Notes: generated from the letters alone by a model not told the origin. 64,000 bases of DNA from Cellvibrionaceae bacterium (GCA_021151825.1 JAGKWQ010000001.1:372001-436000), one strand, 5' to 3'; positions 16,841 through 25,948 are shown, numbered from the stretch's first letter. Translations and numbers: made by a program.

Positions 16841-18217
16841 CTAAGCCAACTCAACCATTTTTCTTCGTTGTATTTTCCCGGTTTGAGTCATAGGAATGGC
16901 GCTTTGCTCACCAAAAATAATCTTGTCAACCAGAATAATATCCGCTAATTTTTTTCGTATTTGTGAAGATAAATGATCACGGTCACACTCTTTATTAGCG
17001 ACCACATATACCCCCAACAAGTCATCTTCAAATGAAGTTGCAATTCTGAATGCAACCACATCATCAATAAAATTAATTGTCCTAATTCTATTTTCAATAT
17101 AGGTTGGCGAATATTTTATTGCCCCTTTAATTATCGCCTCATCCTTACGAGAAATAATAAATAAATTTTGGTTACTCCAAAATCCGAGATCACTTGTGTG
17201 ATGGAAATCTTCTATGCGCTTTATCGCGTTATCGCCCCATATTCGTTTTGCCGCATATTGCGACTTAACGGCAATCTCATCCTCCACTAATGTGACTTCA
17301 CATCCTTTAATTGGCATACCAACAGACAGTGTTGAATCATGAAGATACCGAGTTAATTCTGAAATGGGAGGAGTACAAGTTACGAAATTGGACAACTCTG
17401 ATTGACCCCAGCCATGAACAATCGGGACATTCACGCAACGTAGAAATTCGTTTGCTGTGCCCACTGTCAACCGTGAGGATGAAATTAGTACAAAACGCAA
17501 ACTCTCATAATCACTCACATCAAAACACTTGCCCGCAGAAGCAATTAAGTTCGCGATGGGTGGCACTACAGATGTAATAGAGATGTTATTAGTGGACAAC
17601 TCTTGCACCCACTTGTTGGGTGTCATAAATCTGGACATATACAAGTCATAATCTAATGACAATGAAGACAACATCCCAAAACCTAATGCATGTGCATGCG
17701 CCAAATTCAATACGCAAAGATGCTTATCCGAAGAGGAGATATTGAGATGTTCGGCTAGCGACTCCGCATTGGCCACCAATGCCTTGATAGAATGGAGGAT
17801 AGACTTTGGTGTGGATGTAGTTCCCGAAGAATGTAAAATGACATCCTCGTGCTCTTCGAAAGCGGTGTAGCATTCACGCTCATAGCACTGGATATTTCCC
17901 TCTAGAATTTCTGCTACGGGCAACAAGCGATTTTCAATACTTTCCCTGGTATCCAAAGGCCATTCCTTAATCACAGGAACAACTACGTTGCCTGAAATAA
18001 TTACCGAAAGAAAATCAATGACAAATTCAATTGGACTCTCATTTACCAGCATAAATGCCTTACGGCTCTCCCCGAATTGAGATGCAATGATGTGCGCTCT
18101 ACGCAAGGATTCGGAAAAAAGTGAGGCTTTAGTTATTGATTTACCTCTCGATAAATCATAAATAGAAGATTGAGCGTCCTTCCATGCGGGCAGGAACCTG
18201 GTTAATCGCCATTCCAT
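16841..18217 (-). CDS. Acyl-AMP ligase (ANL superfamily)
   Basis: 458 residues with the AMP-binding motif HSSGTTSTPKS, the HGWGQSE core and a C-terminal TQTGKIQRRKM holding the catalytic Lys. It would activate a carboxylic acid and load one of the nearby ACPs. The stop/start overlap with the transglutaminase-like gene (18217) shows tight coupling. I cannot predict the acid. Confidence 0.85.
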   Translation of the reverse strand: MEWRLTRFLPAWKDAQSSIYDLSRGKSITKASLFSESLRRAHIIASQFGESRKAFMLVNESPIEFVIDFLSVIISGNVVVPVIKEWPLDTRESIENRLLPVAEILEGNIQCYERECYTAFEEHEDVILHSSGTTSTPKSILHSIKALVANAESLAEHLNISSSDKHLCVLNLAHAHALGFGMLSSLSLDYDLYMSRFMTPNKWVQELSTNNISITSVVPPIANLIASAGKCFDVSDYESLRFVLISSSRLTVGTANEFLRCVNVPIVHGWGQSELSNFVTCTPPISELTRYLHDSTLSVGMPIKGCEVTLVEDEIAVKSQYAAKRIWGDNAIKRIEDFHHTSDLGFWSNQNLFIISRKDEAIIKGAIKYSPTYIENRIRTINFIDDVVAFRIATSFEDDLLGVYVVANKECDRDHLSSQIRKKLADIILVDKIIFGEQSAIPMTQTGKIQRRKMVELA

Positions 18218-18729
18218 TATGCAAACTCGTATTGATAATTGCTGATTATGTATTCAGATATTCCAGATAAATCATTTCGTGTGTTTGTCCAGTCGAAACC
18301 TAGAGCTTCAGAAAAAACCTCTCCCTGGAAAACACCGTAAAAAGTTGGCCGATATCCGACATTTATATAGGCTTTTGCAAAGTGCAGCACAACATCTTCG
18401 AGAGAATCGTATATTGGACCAATGGAATCCATTCCATGAATGTAAGAAACAGAAATAGCGCCAAACTTTCCATCAACATCAAACACACAAATACAATGAC
18501 CGCATTCTTCTTCCTGGTCATCAATCCGATGGATTCCCACTAAAATGTTGTTAATTTTCGCATTAGTAAAAAGATAGGATGCATACAAAGCCCCCTCAAG
18601 GCACATTAAATCGGTCAATCCATCCTCTTCAATGAGCTTGGGTGGGCGAACAGAGTAATTAACCTTCCAACTCCTGTTGTAAACACAAGAGTTAAAAAAA
18701 ACGAAAATTTGGTCTAATGACTGTTTCAT
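18217..18729 (-). CDS. Transglutaminase-fold small protein of unknown function
   Basis: 170 residues. The pattern C43-L-E-G-A, then G-H78, D86 and an FGAIS.S segment followed by YDSL matches a little-studied transglutaminase-like family, so a Cys-His-Asp triad (C43, H78, D86) is possible. Proteins of this fold are cysteine proteases, transferases or acyl-condensing enzymes. Here it lies between an acyl ligase and two diiron oxidases. I cannot assign a reaction; acyl or peptide transfer is the simplest guess. Confidence 0.5.
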   Translation of the reverse strand: MKQSLDQIFVFFNSCVYNRSWKVNYSVRPPKLIEEDGLTDLMCLEGALYASYLFTNAKINNILVGIHRIDDQEEECGHCICVFDVDGKFGAISVSYIHGMDSIGPIYDSLEDVVLHFAKAYINVGYRPTFYGVFQGEVFSEALGFDWTNTRNDLSGISEYIISNYQYEFA

Positions 18730-18761
18730 TTTGCTTTGATAACCAGAATGATTGGTTTGTA

Positions 18762-19679
18762 TTATTTATGCATTACTTCGGTATGGGTACGTAATGCAGA
18801 TACGCTATTTTGGTAGTATTCCAAAATGCCATCCAAGAATACTTCCAGCAATTCTGCGGTCTTTGCAGTGTTAGCAATAGCTTTATTGGCTTGTTCAATG
18901 CTAATAGTACCAACAGATTTGCACATTTTTTTGAAAGCGCCTTCATGCCCCAAATTTTGATCCAACGAAGTATGCAATCGATAAGCCTTCACAATTTTTT
19001 CGGTCCACGGGTGATTATTCAGTAGCAAGGCATAGAACTCACCTACTTCTGCTTCATCATCGCTATCTACATTTTCAGTCAATTGTAATAATTCATTAGC
19101 AGCGTAATAACAAAATGAATCATCCATTGCAAATTCTGAGAGACCATTAATCAACGCACGTGTCGTAGGTAACGGTACGGAATTTTCTATTTGTTCGGCA
19201 GAATAAAACTCAAGCATGCCTTGCTTATAAATATCACCATGGGTGTATTCTTCAATAAAATGCTTGGCAAGATGATTCATCATGAATTCGCTAGAGTCAG
19301 CAGCCGCAAAAGCCATATGCTCATGCGCGCCCTCAATATAATGGTATTTTTCCAGGGTAAACCCCAAAATAAGATTCTTCGGACAATCTTTATCGATAAG
19401 CAGATCCCAAATCTTATGATCGTATATAGGTTGTAAAACACTGAGGCCGAATTTTTTATGTTTCTCATAAAAATCCAACGCATCAATACGTTGTGAAGTA
19501 TTTAGTTCTGCACGAAGCATATCGTGCTCACCAATAATCCTGCGCAGATCCTGGCTTTTTTCCAAATACTCGTATAAACCAATTTTGCTTTTTACGCCTT
19601 CGAGCTCAAGTTCAGCACCGCCATAAGACAACACAATACTTGACTCTCTTTCTAATATAGATACTGAGTTCTTTAACAT
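18762..19679 (-). CDS. Haem-oxygenase-like diiron oxidase (HDO-1) with N-terminal accessory domain
   Basis: The start is MLKNSVS, because GGAG lies 7 nt upstream of that ATG but only 1 nt from the ATG two codons earlier. Residues ~85-300 show the HDO pattern: E110-x2-H113, H140-x3-E144-x2-H147, E196 and D240-x4-H245. HDOs (UndA, BesC, SznF, FlcD/E) use a diiron centre for N-oxygenation, C-C cleavage or desaturation. The first ~75 residues (YGGAELELEG and following helices) resemble a PqqD-like winged-helix peptide-binding domain, though less clearly than in HDO-2. It lies 11 bp downstream of HDO-2, so the two are a pair. Confidence 0.78.
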   Translation of the reverse strand: MLKNSVSILERESSIVLSYGGAELELEGVKSKIGLYEYLEKSQDLRRIIGEHDMLRAELNTSQRIDALDFYEKHKKFGLSVLQPIYDHKIWDLLIDKDCPKNLILGFTLEKYHYIEGAHEHMAFAAADSSEFMMNHLAKHFIEEYTHGDIYKQGMLEFYSAEQIENSVPLPTTRALINGLSEFAMDDSFCYYAANELLQLTENVDSDDEAEVGEFYALLLNNHPWTEKIVKAYRLHTSLDQNLGHEGAFKKMCKSVGTISIEQANKAIANTAKTAELLEVFLDGILEYYQNSVSALRTHTEVMHK

Positions 19680-19690
19680 GGTCATACTCC

Positions 19691-20674
19691 TTAAGCGTCG
19701 AGGTATTCTGGTTTTCTTCTAGGCATTGCATTGCCTGGATTTGAGTAGTACTTAACAATATTGGCGGTCCAAGCATAAATATGCTCACTCATCATGCGCG
19801 CATATGTCATAACACCTTCTGCTCGCTCATTAGTAATATCACCAATGGAGCTACAAACTTCCGCAAACAGGTCTGCATGACCATATTTTTGGTCTAATTC
19901 AAGATGATCATAAATAGGCTTAATCGCTGCGGCAGGTATATCGTATTTTTGCTGCATAACTTTATAAAAGTTATCGTAGGTTTTATTATCAGTTGTCGTT
20001 CCCTCTAATACAGCTGAGCATGCTGCATACGCAACGAAATCAGTTCTGGCCGCTTCGCGCATGAAGTTAGCCATTTCATCAGTCATCGGAAGCGGGTTGC
20101 TGCTTTCAACTTCTTCGCGGGTAAAACCAAGCTCTTCCAGGCATTTTCTGAAAAAGTGATAATGGTTCCACTCCTCTTTGTAATGTACTGCTAGCTGGGT
20201 TTTGGTACTTTTATGCTTGCAGTAGGCCACAGCTAATGGCATATGTTTATTGGCGTTTTTGGTATAGTGAAACAGTTCAAATAGCCATCCAATAAATACA
20301 TTTTTGCTTTCCTGGCCTTGCATTAACCTTTCCCAACTTGGATGCGAAAACGCCCTATCCAACCAATGATCCATAGCAGGTGAAAAATAACGCTTATGAA
20401 ATTCTTCTCCGGAAATAACCTCGTTCTTTCCTTCCAGATCCTTAATCAGACCAACTTCAATAAAGTCATTTATATGCTTTCTTTTTTCATCAGGCATATC
20501 ATTGATATTGATTTTACGTCCATTAAACTCATCATGAAACGAAAGAACAAGGTCTTTGACTGCCGCAGGTACGGTGTAGACAGAATCATTTGTTTTAAGC
20601 TCAAACATGCCTTCTATATCATTCATTTCCAATATTTCGGGCACTTGCAGTCGTCTCTGGGTAAAAGTGTTCAT
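19691..20674 (-). CDS. Haem-oxygenase-like diiron oxidase (HDO-2) with PqqD/RRE-like N-terminal domain
   Basis: 327 residues. A strong AGGGAGG ribosome site precedes the ATG. The oxidase part (about 95-315) has E133-x2-H136, H164-x3-E168-x2-H171, E224 and D261-x4-H266, the same spacing as HDO-1. Residues ~22-82 (beta strands with FELKTNDSVYTV, then three helices and GLIKDLEG) look like a PqqD-type RiPP recognition element. This is an inference from pattern, not a database hit. If correct, it would dock the 58-residue peptide encoded at 23689, placing the oxidation on a peptide scaffold. Confidence 0.8.
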   Translation of the reverse strand: MNTFTQRRLQVPEILEMNDIEGMFELKTNDSVYTVPAAVKDLVLSFHDEFNGRKININDMPDEKRKHINDFIEVGLIKDLEGKNEVISGEEFHKRYFSPAMDHWLDRAFSHPSWERLMQGQESKNVFIGWLFELFHYTKNANKHMPLAVAYCKHKSTKTQLAVHYKEEWNHYHFFRKCLEELGFTREEVESSNPLPMTDEMANFMREAARTDFVAYAACSAVLEGTTTDNKTYDNFYKVMQQKYDIPAAAIKPIYDHLELDQKYGHADLFAEVCSSIGDITNERAEGVMTYARMMSEHIYAWTANIVKYYSNPGNAMPRRKPEYLDA

Positions 20675-20698
20675 TAAACCTCCCTAATTTAATTGCGG

Positions 20699-22126
20699 TT
20701 AACACGGTGAATGAAAAATATTTGATAACGCTTTTCTATCAATCTTTCCACTTTGGGTACGAGGGATATGACTAATTGAAATTATTTCATCGGGAATCAT
20801 ATACTCAGGAAGGCTAAATATATTTTCCTTAATTTTATCTCGATGTTCATTTGAGCTAGTTACAACAACTACTTTATTAAACTTATCAGTCTTTGCAACA
20901 CAGCAATAAATATCCAGAATGCCAGTAGCTTTTTTCAAAACTTCTTCGACATCTTCGAGTTCAATCCGAAAACCTTTAACTTTAACTTGATTGTCTTTGC
21001 GCCCAACATAATACAAAAGGCCATCATTCATTTTGACTTTATCGCCTGTTCGGTAACCGCGTTGATTGTTCGGCCCCATGACATAACGTCCAGCGTTCTG
21101 CAGTTCATCGGTATAGCCGACACTTACCTGTGGACCGTAAACAATCAACTCACCAGCGTCCTCACCGGGAACCGCCTCGATTTTATAATGATGATCACCG
21201 GGTGGTAGCCCAATAGGAATTTCGCCCTGATCAATGTGGTGATCAAATATTTCGGCCCAGCAAATTCCTATCGTTGTTTCGGTGGGTCCATACAAATTAT
21301 AAATTTGTGATGATCTGGCTATTTTTGCCCATTTCTTCAAGAAGGCTGCTGATAACGCCTCTCCAGCAAAAATAGAAATTCGAATCGACTCCAATTGCTT
21401 ATCAGTTCCAAATTGATCCACATAAGCATTCATATAGGAAGGCACAGAGAACCATACGGTTATTTTATTTTTTTCAATATATCTCAACGGGAAAAGCCGC
21501 TCTTTTTCACCGAGCACATACAGTGATGCCCCCGAAGCTATGCTTGTAACTATGTCGTGAATAGCAACATCAAAAGTCAAATCAAAAAATTGGCTGACCC
21601 TATCCGTACTTTTTATTTTTATATCCTTCAAAACGTTTACTGCATAGCTATCAAGATTAGTGCGCGAAATGAGTACACCTTTTGGTATCCCCGTGCTGCC
21701 AGAGGTGAAAAGAACATACGCAATATCGTTATTCATTAGCCCAGAATCAACGTCTAGCTCAACATTTCCAATCTGGCTTTTTTTGATCACTCGACAGATG
21801 TTTATTTCTTTATCAAAACCATCTTTTGTTATAAAAATATCAGGTTTGATTTGATTCAATATGAAAACAATACGATCTATAGGCTGATCAAGGCTCACTG
21901 GACTAAAAGCGATTCCATTCATCAGGCAACACAGAATAATTAAATAAGTTTCCAATGATTTTTCAGAGCTTAAACAAACTATACGACAATTCTTCAGCGA
22001 ACTATGTAGCGCAGAGATTTTACGAGCAACCTCTTCATAAGAGTAATGAACCCCATCAATAACCAAGCAATCCCGGTCCGGATACTCTGTAAAGGATCGC
22101 TGCATCATAGCCATATAATTATTCAT
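20699..22126 (-). CDS. Stand-alone NRPS-type adenylation enzyme (amino-acid/acyl activating)
   Basis: 475 residues, an A domain without a carrier domain. It shows FTSGSTGIPKG, FDVAIHD, YGPTETT, GYRTGDK, GRKDNQVKVKGFRIE and TQSGKIDRK with the catalytic Lys. The pocket read from these motifs is about D-V-H-F-F-G-L-I-G-K, which I cannot match to a known substrate. DltA-like and PltF-like enzymes of this kind load amino acids on free carrier proteins. Its start overlaps the PaiB-like gene by 8 nt. Confidence 0.87.
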   Translation of the reverse strand: MNNYMAMMQRSFTEYPDRDCLVIDGVHYSYEEVARKISALHSSLKNCRIVCLSSEKSLETYLIILCCLMNGIAFSPVSLDQPIDRIVFILNQIKPDIFITKDGFDKEINICRVIKKSQIGNVELDVDSGLMNNDIAYVLFTSGSTGIPKGVLISRTNLDSYAVNVLKDIKIKSTDRVSQFFDLTFDVAIHDIVTSIASGASLYVLGEKERLFPLRYIEKNKITVWFSVPSYMNAYVDQFGTDKQLESIRISIFAGEALSAAFLKKWAKIARSSQIYNLYGPTETTIGICWAEIFDHHIDQGEIPIGLPPGDHHYKIEAVPGEDAGELIVYGPQVSVGYTDELQNAGRYVMGPNNQRGYRTGDKVKMNDGLLYYVGRKDNQVKVKGFRIELEDVEEVLKKATGILDIYCCVAKTDKFNKVVVVTSSNEHRDKIKENIFSLPEYMIPDEIISISHIPRTQSGKIDRKALSNIFHSPC

Positions 22127-22733
22127 TGTTTTCGTCCTTAATACATTTAGCCAAACTAAATCTGCCTATATCTTCTAGATTCTTAATGACAGATCTAATA
22201 TCTTCCTGTGATTTATTTTGTGACATTTTTGATTTGTATTCTGCCGAATCAATACTTACTTCAAAGAAGCGCAATCGACTCAACACATTATTGACCCTTT
22301 CCTCACCTAAAGAATCTATTTTCCACGACGCATTATGCTGGCGCTCAAAAAATTCAGTTATGTCGACCAGACTTTTGATTGCTTTTTCCGTGGAATGAAT
22401 TTCCGTGGCAACACCATTTAATATGCACAACGTATAGTCCCATGTGGGAACACTATTATTGATATACCATGAGGGTGAAATGTACCCATGCGTTCCCATT
22501 GCAACAAAACTTATGTTATGCCCCGCTATAAACTCACAATGAGGGTTTCCGGCCGCCAAATGAAAAATAAAGCTGTTATCATAAATTTGAATAGGCGTGT
22601 ATGAGATGTAGGTTTCACCAGGCCCAACACTTGTGATGAGCTGACCAAACATTGAAGACTGTATATCTTCAAGGGCTTGAAATCGATCGAGGCTTGACTT
22701 AAAAAAGTCAGGAATGTAGGTATTAATAGTCAA
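22119..22733 (-). CDS. PaiB-like FMN-binding protein
   Basis: 204 residues with the PaiB signature: N-terminal YIPDFF, FHLAAGNPH, an HGYISPSWY motif and VPTWDY. This flavin-reductase-like split-barrel family is often labelled a transcriptional regulator because of Bacillus PaiB, but no DNA-binding domain is visible. In an operon of oxidases it more likely binds flavin or haem as an enzyme, or supplies reducing power. It lies between a KAS III-like gene and an A domain. Confidence 0.75.
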   Translation of the reverse strand: MTINTYIPDFFKSSLDRFQALEDIQSSMFGQLITSVGPGETYISYTPIQIYDNSFIFHLAAGNPHCEFIAGHNISFVAMGTHGYISPSWYINNSVPTWDYTLCILNGVATEIHSTEKAIKSLVDITEFFERQHNASWKIDSLGEERVNNVLSRLRFFEVSIDSAEYKSKMSQNKSQEDIRSVIKNLEDIGRFSLAKCIKDENNE

Positions 22734-22734
22734 T

Positions 22735-23637
22735 TCAGTTTCCTTCCAGTAAACATGCTGCCCAATTTTGCGTCCCAGACGCCAGAGTTAGAATATGCTT
22801 TTTATCGAGCTCGACATGCTTTAATCCGATTATTGTGTCTGAAGAAAAACAATGGCCATATCGCTCTATCCCTGAACAATCTATTAGGTTATTTTCGACT
22901 CCCAGAAGCAGCGAAAACATTTCTACTACATCTTTTTTATAATTATTGGTAATCAGCGAATCAACAATACATCCCTGCCTCAAACTCAGTTTTTTTCCGA
23001 GCAAACGAATAGCATTTGCAGTTTTTGCAAAAAACTCACCCCTTGCCTCATCAGCTTGCAAACTTCCCAGTTCACTTGAGTAAATGGTTTCTATTTGTTT
23101 AATTTTGAAAGCTTGATGGCTATATTTTTCTGTGGAAACAATAAAGGAGCTTGCCCCATCAGACGCGATTGAAAGCCCTGGCGAGATAATTCTACTTTTT
23201 TGTCCACCTGCAACATCTGATGTAATCACCAGTACCGTGCTGTTTTTTCCACTAGCAATCAGCGAATATGCAATATCGATTGCGCTATAAACATTCGCAC
23301 AGCCATTGCCATACAAACAAATTGGGCTTATATCCTTTCCAACCAAACCTACCAATCGGCTAATCGCAAACCGATCAATATAGTTGTATTTCCACATAGC
23401 TGACGTGGAATATATTAAATTGTCGATCTTATTCAGATCGAGATCGTACGTTATTTTTTGTTTCTGAACACACTCAACAGCCAAATCAACAGGCGATTTA
23501 TTTGATTTCAAAAAATGGCGCAATCCGCCTAATATAAGATTTTCTATTTCATTTTCCGGATGATTTTCATCTATTAAACTTATAATGTCCGTACTTTCGC
23601 CCAATGCGGTTTCAATCGCAGAAATGTATATATCCAT
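22735..23637 (-). CDS. KAS III-like enzyme (copy b)
   Basis: 300 residues from MDIYIS; a TTG seven codons further up (23658) extends the frame but lies inside the upstream hairpin, so the ATG is preferred. Nucleophile C113 is in YGNGC. As in copy a, the other catalytic positions read N231/N232 (ITNN) and H262 (YGH), not the usual His/Asn order. It is the second gene of the leftward operon, right after the small peptide gene. It may transfer an acyl chain rather than perform decarboxylative condensation. Confidence 0.82.
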   Translation of the reverse strand: MDIYISAIETALGESTDIISLIDENHPENEIENLILGGLRHFLKSNKSPVDLAVECVQKQKITYDLDLNKIDNLIYSTSAMWKYNYIDRFAISRLVGLVGKDISPICLYGNGCANVYSAIDIAYSLIASGKNSTVLVITSDVAGGQKSRIISPGLSIASDGASSFIVSTEKYSHQAFKIKQIETIYSSELGSLQADEARGEFFAKTANAIRLLGKKLSLRQGCIVDSLITNNYKKDVVEMFSLLLGVENNLIDCSGIERYGHCFSSDTIIGLKHVELDKKHILTLASGTQNWAACLLEGN

Positions 23638-23648
23638 ATGATTCTCAT

Positions 23649-23679
23649 AAAAAAGCAAGGATTTAATCCTTGCTTTTTT
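23649..23679 (-). terminator. Perfect hairpin with T-run between the peptide gene and the KAS III-like gene (candidate attenuator)
   Basis: Arms AAAAAAGCAAGGAT and ATCCTTGCTTTTTT pair over 14 bp around a 3-nt loop, with a GC-containing core and T-run. It lies 10 bp after the stop of the 58-residue peptide gene and 12 bp before the next ATG, so read-through must be partial. Such hairpins usually raise expression of a short first gene over the rest of the operon. Confidence 0.75.
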
Positions 23680-23688
23680 AACCTCATT

Positions 23689-23865
23689 TTATTCAGCTAA
23701 AACACCACGAGGTTTTTTTGATGGTTGAATTTTTCTTACAGAAATTTTCAAACCGCTTCCAAGATCATAATTTTTCAGGGAATTAAATTCGTTCTCACTA
23801 TCAAAAGCAGTGATATCAACGTTTTCTTCCTCATTGTCTTCCGGTAGTTGTTGATTGCTATTCAT
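23689..23865 (-). CDS. Small 58-residue peptide, candidate precursor/scaffold peptide
   Basis: The gene reads MNSNQQLPEDNEEENVDIT..., a very acidic N-half, and ends KKPRGVLAE. GCAAGGA lies ~8-10 nt upstream of the ATG. It is the first gene of the 23-gene leftward operon and is followed at once by a strong hairpin that would make it the most abundant product. There is no Cys and no signal peptide. The acidic N-half could be a leader, and the basic Lys/Arg-rich C-tail a core or carrier tail. I know no named family for it. Pairing with RRE-like domains on the two HDOs is the reason to suspect a RiPP-like or scaffold role; a simple chaperone or regulator is also possible. Confidence 0.7.
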   Translation of the reverse strand: MNSNQQLPEDNEEENVDITAFDSENEFNSLKNYDLGSGLKISVRKIQPSKKPRGVLAE

Positions 23866-24630
23866 ACATTAAGTCCTTGCTTTAGGAATTCAAAAAACAT
23901 ATCTACGTCTGCCTATCAGGTTCTCCTTGATAAGGCGACTGAAATCTACACCGGCATCAAGCGACACACAAGATAAAAAAGTTGATAATTCAACTTTATG
24001 GCACACAAAAAAACATTGTGGCAGATAACTTATCAATTATTTTGTGGGAAAATTTATTTTCTGCTTATATAGAAACAAAAACTGTTGATTGTGAAGCGTT
24101 GACTCAACTTTTTCTGCACACAAAATTTTTGTAATTGCATACTTTTGGCTTAATTTTTCCCTTGGAATACCACAAGCCTTTATCAACTTTTTCAATGATC
24201 ATTTAATTTTCCATTTAAAACCCTGTGATTAATCTGCAGTGTTTCATATTGTGCAGCGGGTAATACGTGTGCTAATTTAAACACTACATAGAAGGAAATT
24301 TGATAATTCCTGGTATAAATTATTTTTCATTTATTTTGAAAACGGAGTTTATTAATTGATATGGACGAACACTTGAGCCATGTAGCAGGAATGCATAACA
24401 TTTACCAGGACAGGTCAATGAGATCTGGTGGCACATGTTTTTTATTGCACCTCTCCTTTGCTCTATCGTCCCCATCACTTCCAAAAGCACCACCTAGTTG
24501 CACATCTAGTTCACACCATGCTTACCAAATTTTAAATAAAAATAATTCGCATACAGCGTCTTTGATAATGAGAATGTAACCGTCTCGATAATACCTCGGC
24601 ACTTACTAACCAAATTTAGGTAAAAACTCT
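23866..24630. promoter_or_regulatory. 765-bp divergent intergenic region with two copies of a palindromic motif
   Basis: AT-rich region between the two biosynthetic operons, expected to hold both promoters. Two related elements are seen. GTTGA-TAAT-TCAAC is at 23981-23994 and GTTGA-C-TCAAC at 24098-24108. Each is followed 6-7 bp later by GCACACAAAA (24001-24010 and 24116-24125). The repeat of palindrome plus tail suggests operator sites for a regulator encoded elsewhere. No clear sigma-70 pair stands out, and no convincing gene lies in the region. Confidence 0.55.
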
Positions 24631-25644
24631 ATGAGAAACGGGCTGAATATTGCAGCAATGAGCGAGCTAGTCGCCGAATTGAAACACACGGACATTGAGG
24701 CCCATCTTTTTTATAAAGTATGCAGCCAGTTAAATCCCGAGCTCAAAATCGGAATTGATGTACTAACATTAGAGGCAGGCTCTACACGCGCTGCCCGAGA
24801 CTTTTCAATTGCGATGAAAGATAAATATCAAGACAATCTTCCCGGGCATATGGATTTTGCATTAGGCGCATTGGGATGCTGCGTACTTGTTACCTTTGTA
24901 TACGGTTGTAGCACTAAAGGAATTTCCTTTGACTCGGTAAAAGCTAAATCTCGTATTGACTTTGAGAATGGAAAACCATCAATAAAATATGAAGTATATG
25001 TTGAATGCGATGGTGAGACTGAAGATGTGGTTTTTATTTCCAACATGGTAAGCAAATTCAGCCCAAACCATCGGGTGTTCCAGGATGAAAACCAGATTGT
25101 ATTTTATTTATCTGGAAACGATGGGACCGAGGAATTATTAGTTAATACTGCAACGCTAAATATGCTCGCTCGCCAGAACTTGCAATCAAGCAAAGCTGAA
25201 GCAGAATTGATGTGGCTGCACGGGACCCAATATATAATGAATCTCGTAACTGCAAAGAATGACAACTATCCTTTTATGGTCGATCAACCAAAACAGTACA
25301 TTGGCTATGATTACGGACCAAATCCACAGGAAATTCTACTTTCCGCGATATTACATGAAATCAAGAACAACATGCCCTCAAATGAAAATGGAGAGATACA
25401 AGCGAGCGGGCATGTGAATTTAAAAGGAATTTCAGGGGTTGATCTTGAGGTCGATCCTAAAATGGATCAAATTAAAATTTCTATCTTTGCCAATAAACTC
25501 TCTTGCGCTGATATTAAAGCCAATATTCTTGAGGCTCTATCTCGCTCCACGCTCATCCCTGTAATTGTTTTTCCAAACCAAATTCAGATTGGGATATATA
25601 AGAATAACGAAGTTATCAATCAATATACTAGCCCGCAGGTATAG
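24631..25644 (+). CDS. Tandem OsmC-like protein (copy 2)
   Basis: 337 residues, a clear paralogue of the protein at 10215-11246: same MRNGLNIAAMSEL start, same DIEAHLFYKV segment and same GYDYGPNPQEILL in the second half. The Cys pair is kept (C84 and C93 align with C85 and C94), and the second OsmC half again lacks Cys. It is the first gene of the rightward operon. The stop TAG is a few bases before the ACP start. Confidence 0.75.
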   Translation: MRNGLNIAAMSELVAELKHTDIEAHLFYKVCSQLNPELKIGIDVLTLEAGSTRAARDFSIAMKDKYQDNLPGHMDFALGALGCCVLVTFVYGCSTKGISFDSVKAKSRIDFENGKPSIKYEVYVECDGETEDVVFISNMVSKFSPNHRVFQDENQIVFYLSGNDGTEELLVNTATLNMLARQNLQSSKAEAELMWLHGTQYIMNLVTAKNDNYPFMVDQPKQYIGYDYGPNPQEILLSAILHEIKNNMPSNENGEIQASGHVNLKGISGVDLEVDPKMDQIKISIFANKLSCADIKANILEALSRSTLIPVIVFPNQIQIGIYKNNEVINQYTSPQV

Positions 25645-25648
25645 GAAA

Positions 25649-25939
25649 ATGCTAGACGAAATGTACAGTCAATCTGCATCTGTTAATTCGCGCCGTGAAA
25701 ATGAATATTATGAAGCAATCAGTAATGTAATTATTAGTATGTATGGCGCGGAGAAAAATTCTGCAATTGGCGATGACCTTGGCAAGTTAAACATGGCTTC
25801 TCTTATGGTTATCAAATTTATCACAATGGTTGCTGCAGAAACGTGCACTGAATTTCCCAATATCGAAGATGTTGTGAGAGGAAATTACCTTGCTTCAAAA
25901 TCTTTATATGCCGCTTACCTTTCAAAAACACAAATATAG
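25649..25939 (+). CDS. Free-standing acyl carrier protein (ACP-4)
   Basis: 96 residues from MLDEMYSQ; the open frame extends back into the OsmC gene, but those residues are just overlap. Carrier motif LGKLNMASLMVIKF, with Ser51 as predicted phosphopantetheine site. The N-terminal ~20 residues are longer than in the other ACPs. M5 (25661) is a possible alternative start. It lies directly upstream of the second NRPS and probably presents its acyl substrate. Confidence 0.7.
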   Translation: MLDEMYSQSASVNSRRENEYYEAISNVIISMYGAEKNSAIGDDLGKLNMASLMVIKFITMVAAETCTEFPNIEDVVRGNYLASKSLYAAYLSKTQI

Positions 25940-25948
25940 ATACGCAAC

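Noticed and set aside
22119..22733. Pathway-specific transcriptional regulator
   Set aside because: PaiB family members are often named regulators, but there is no DNA-binding domain; the flavin-binding split barrel fits an enzyme better.
24361..24579. 72-residue open frame in the divergent promoter region
   Set aside because: Its composition (His/Ser/Pro-rich, no pattern) and a ribosome site 14 nt away do not support a gene; it probably lies within the leader of the rightward operon.
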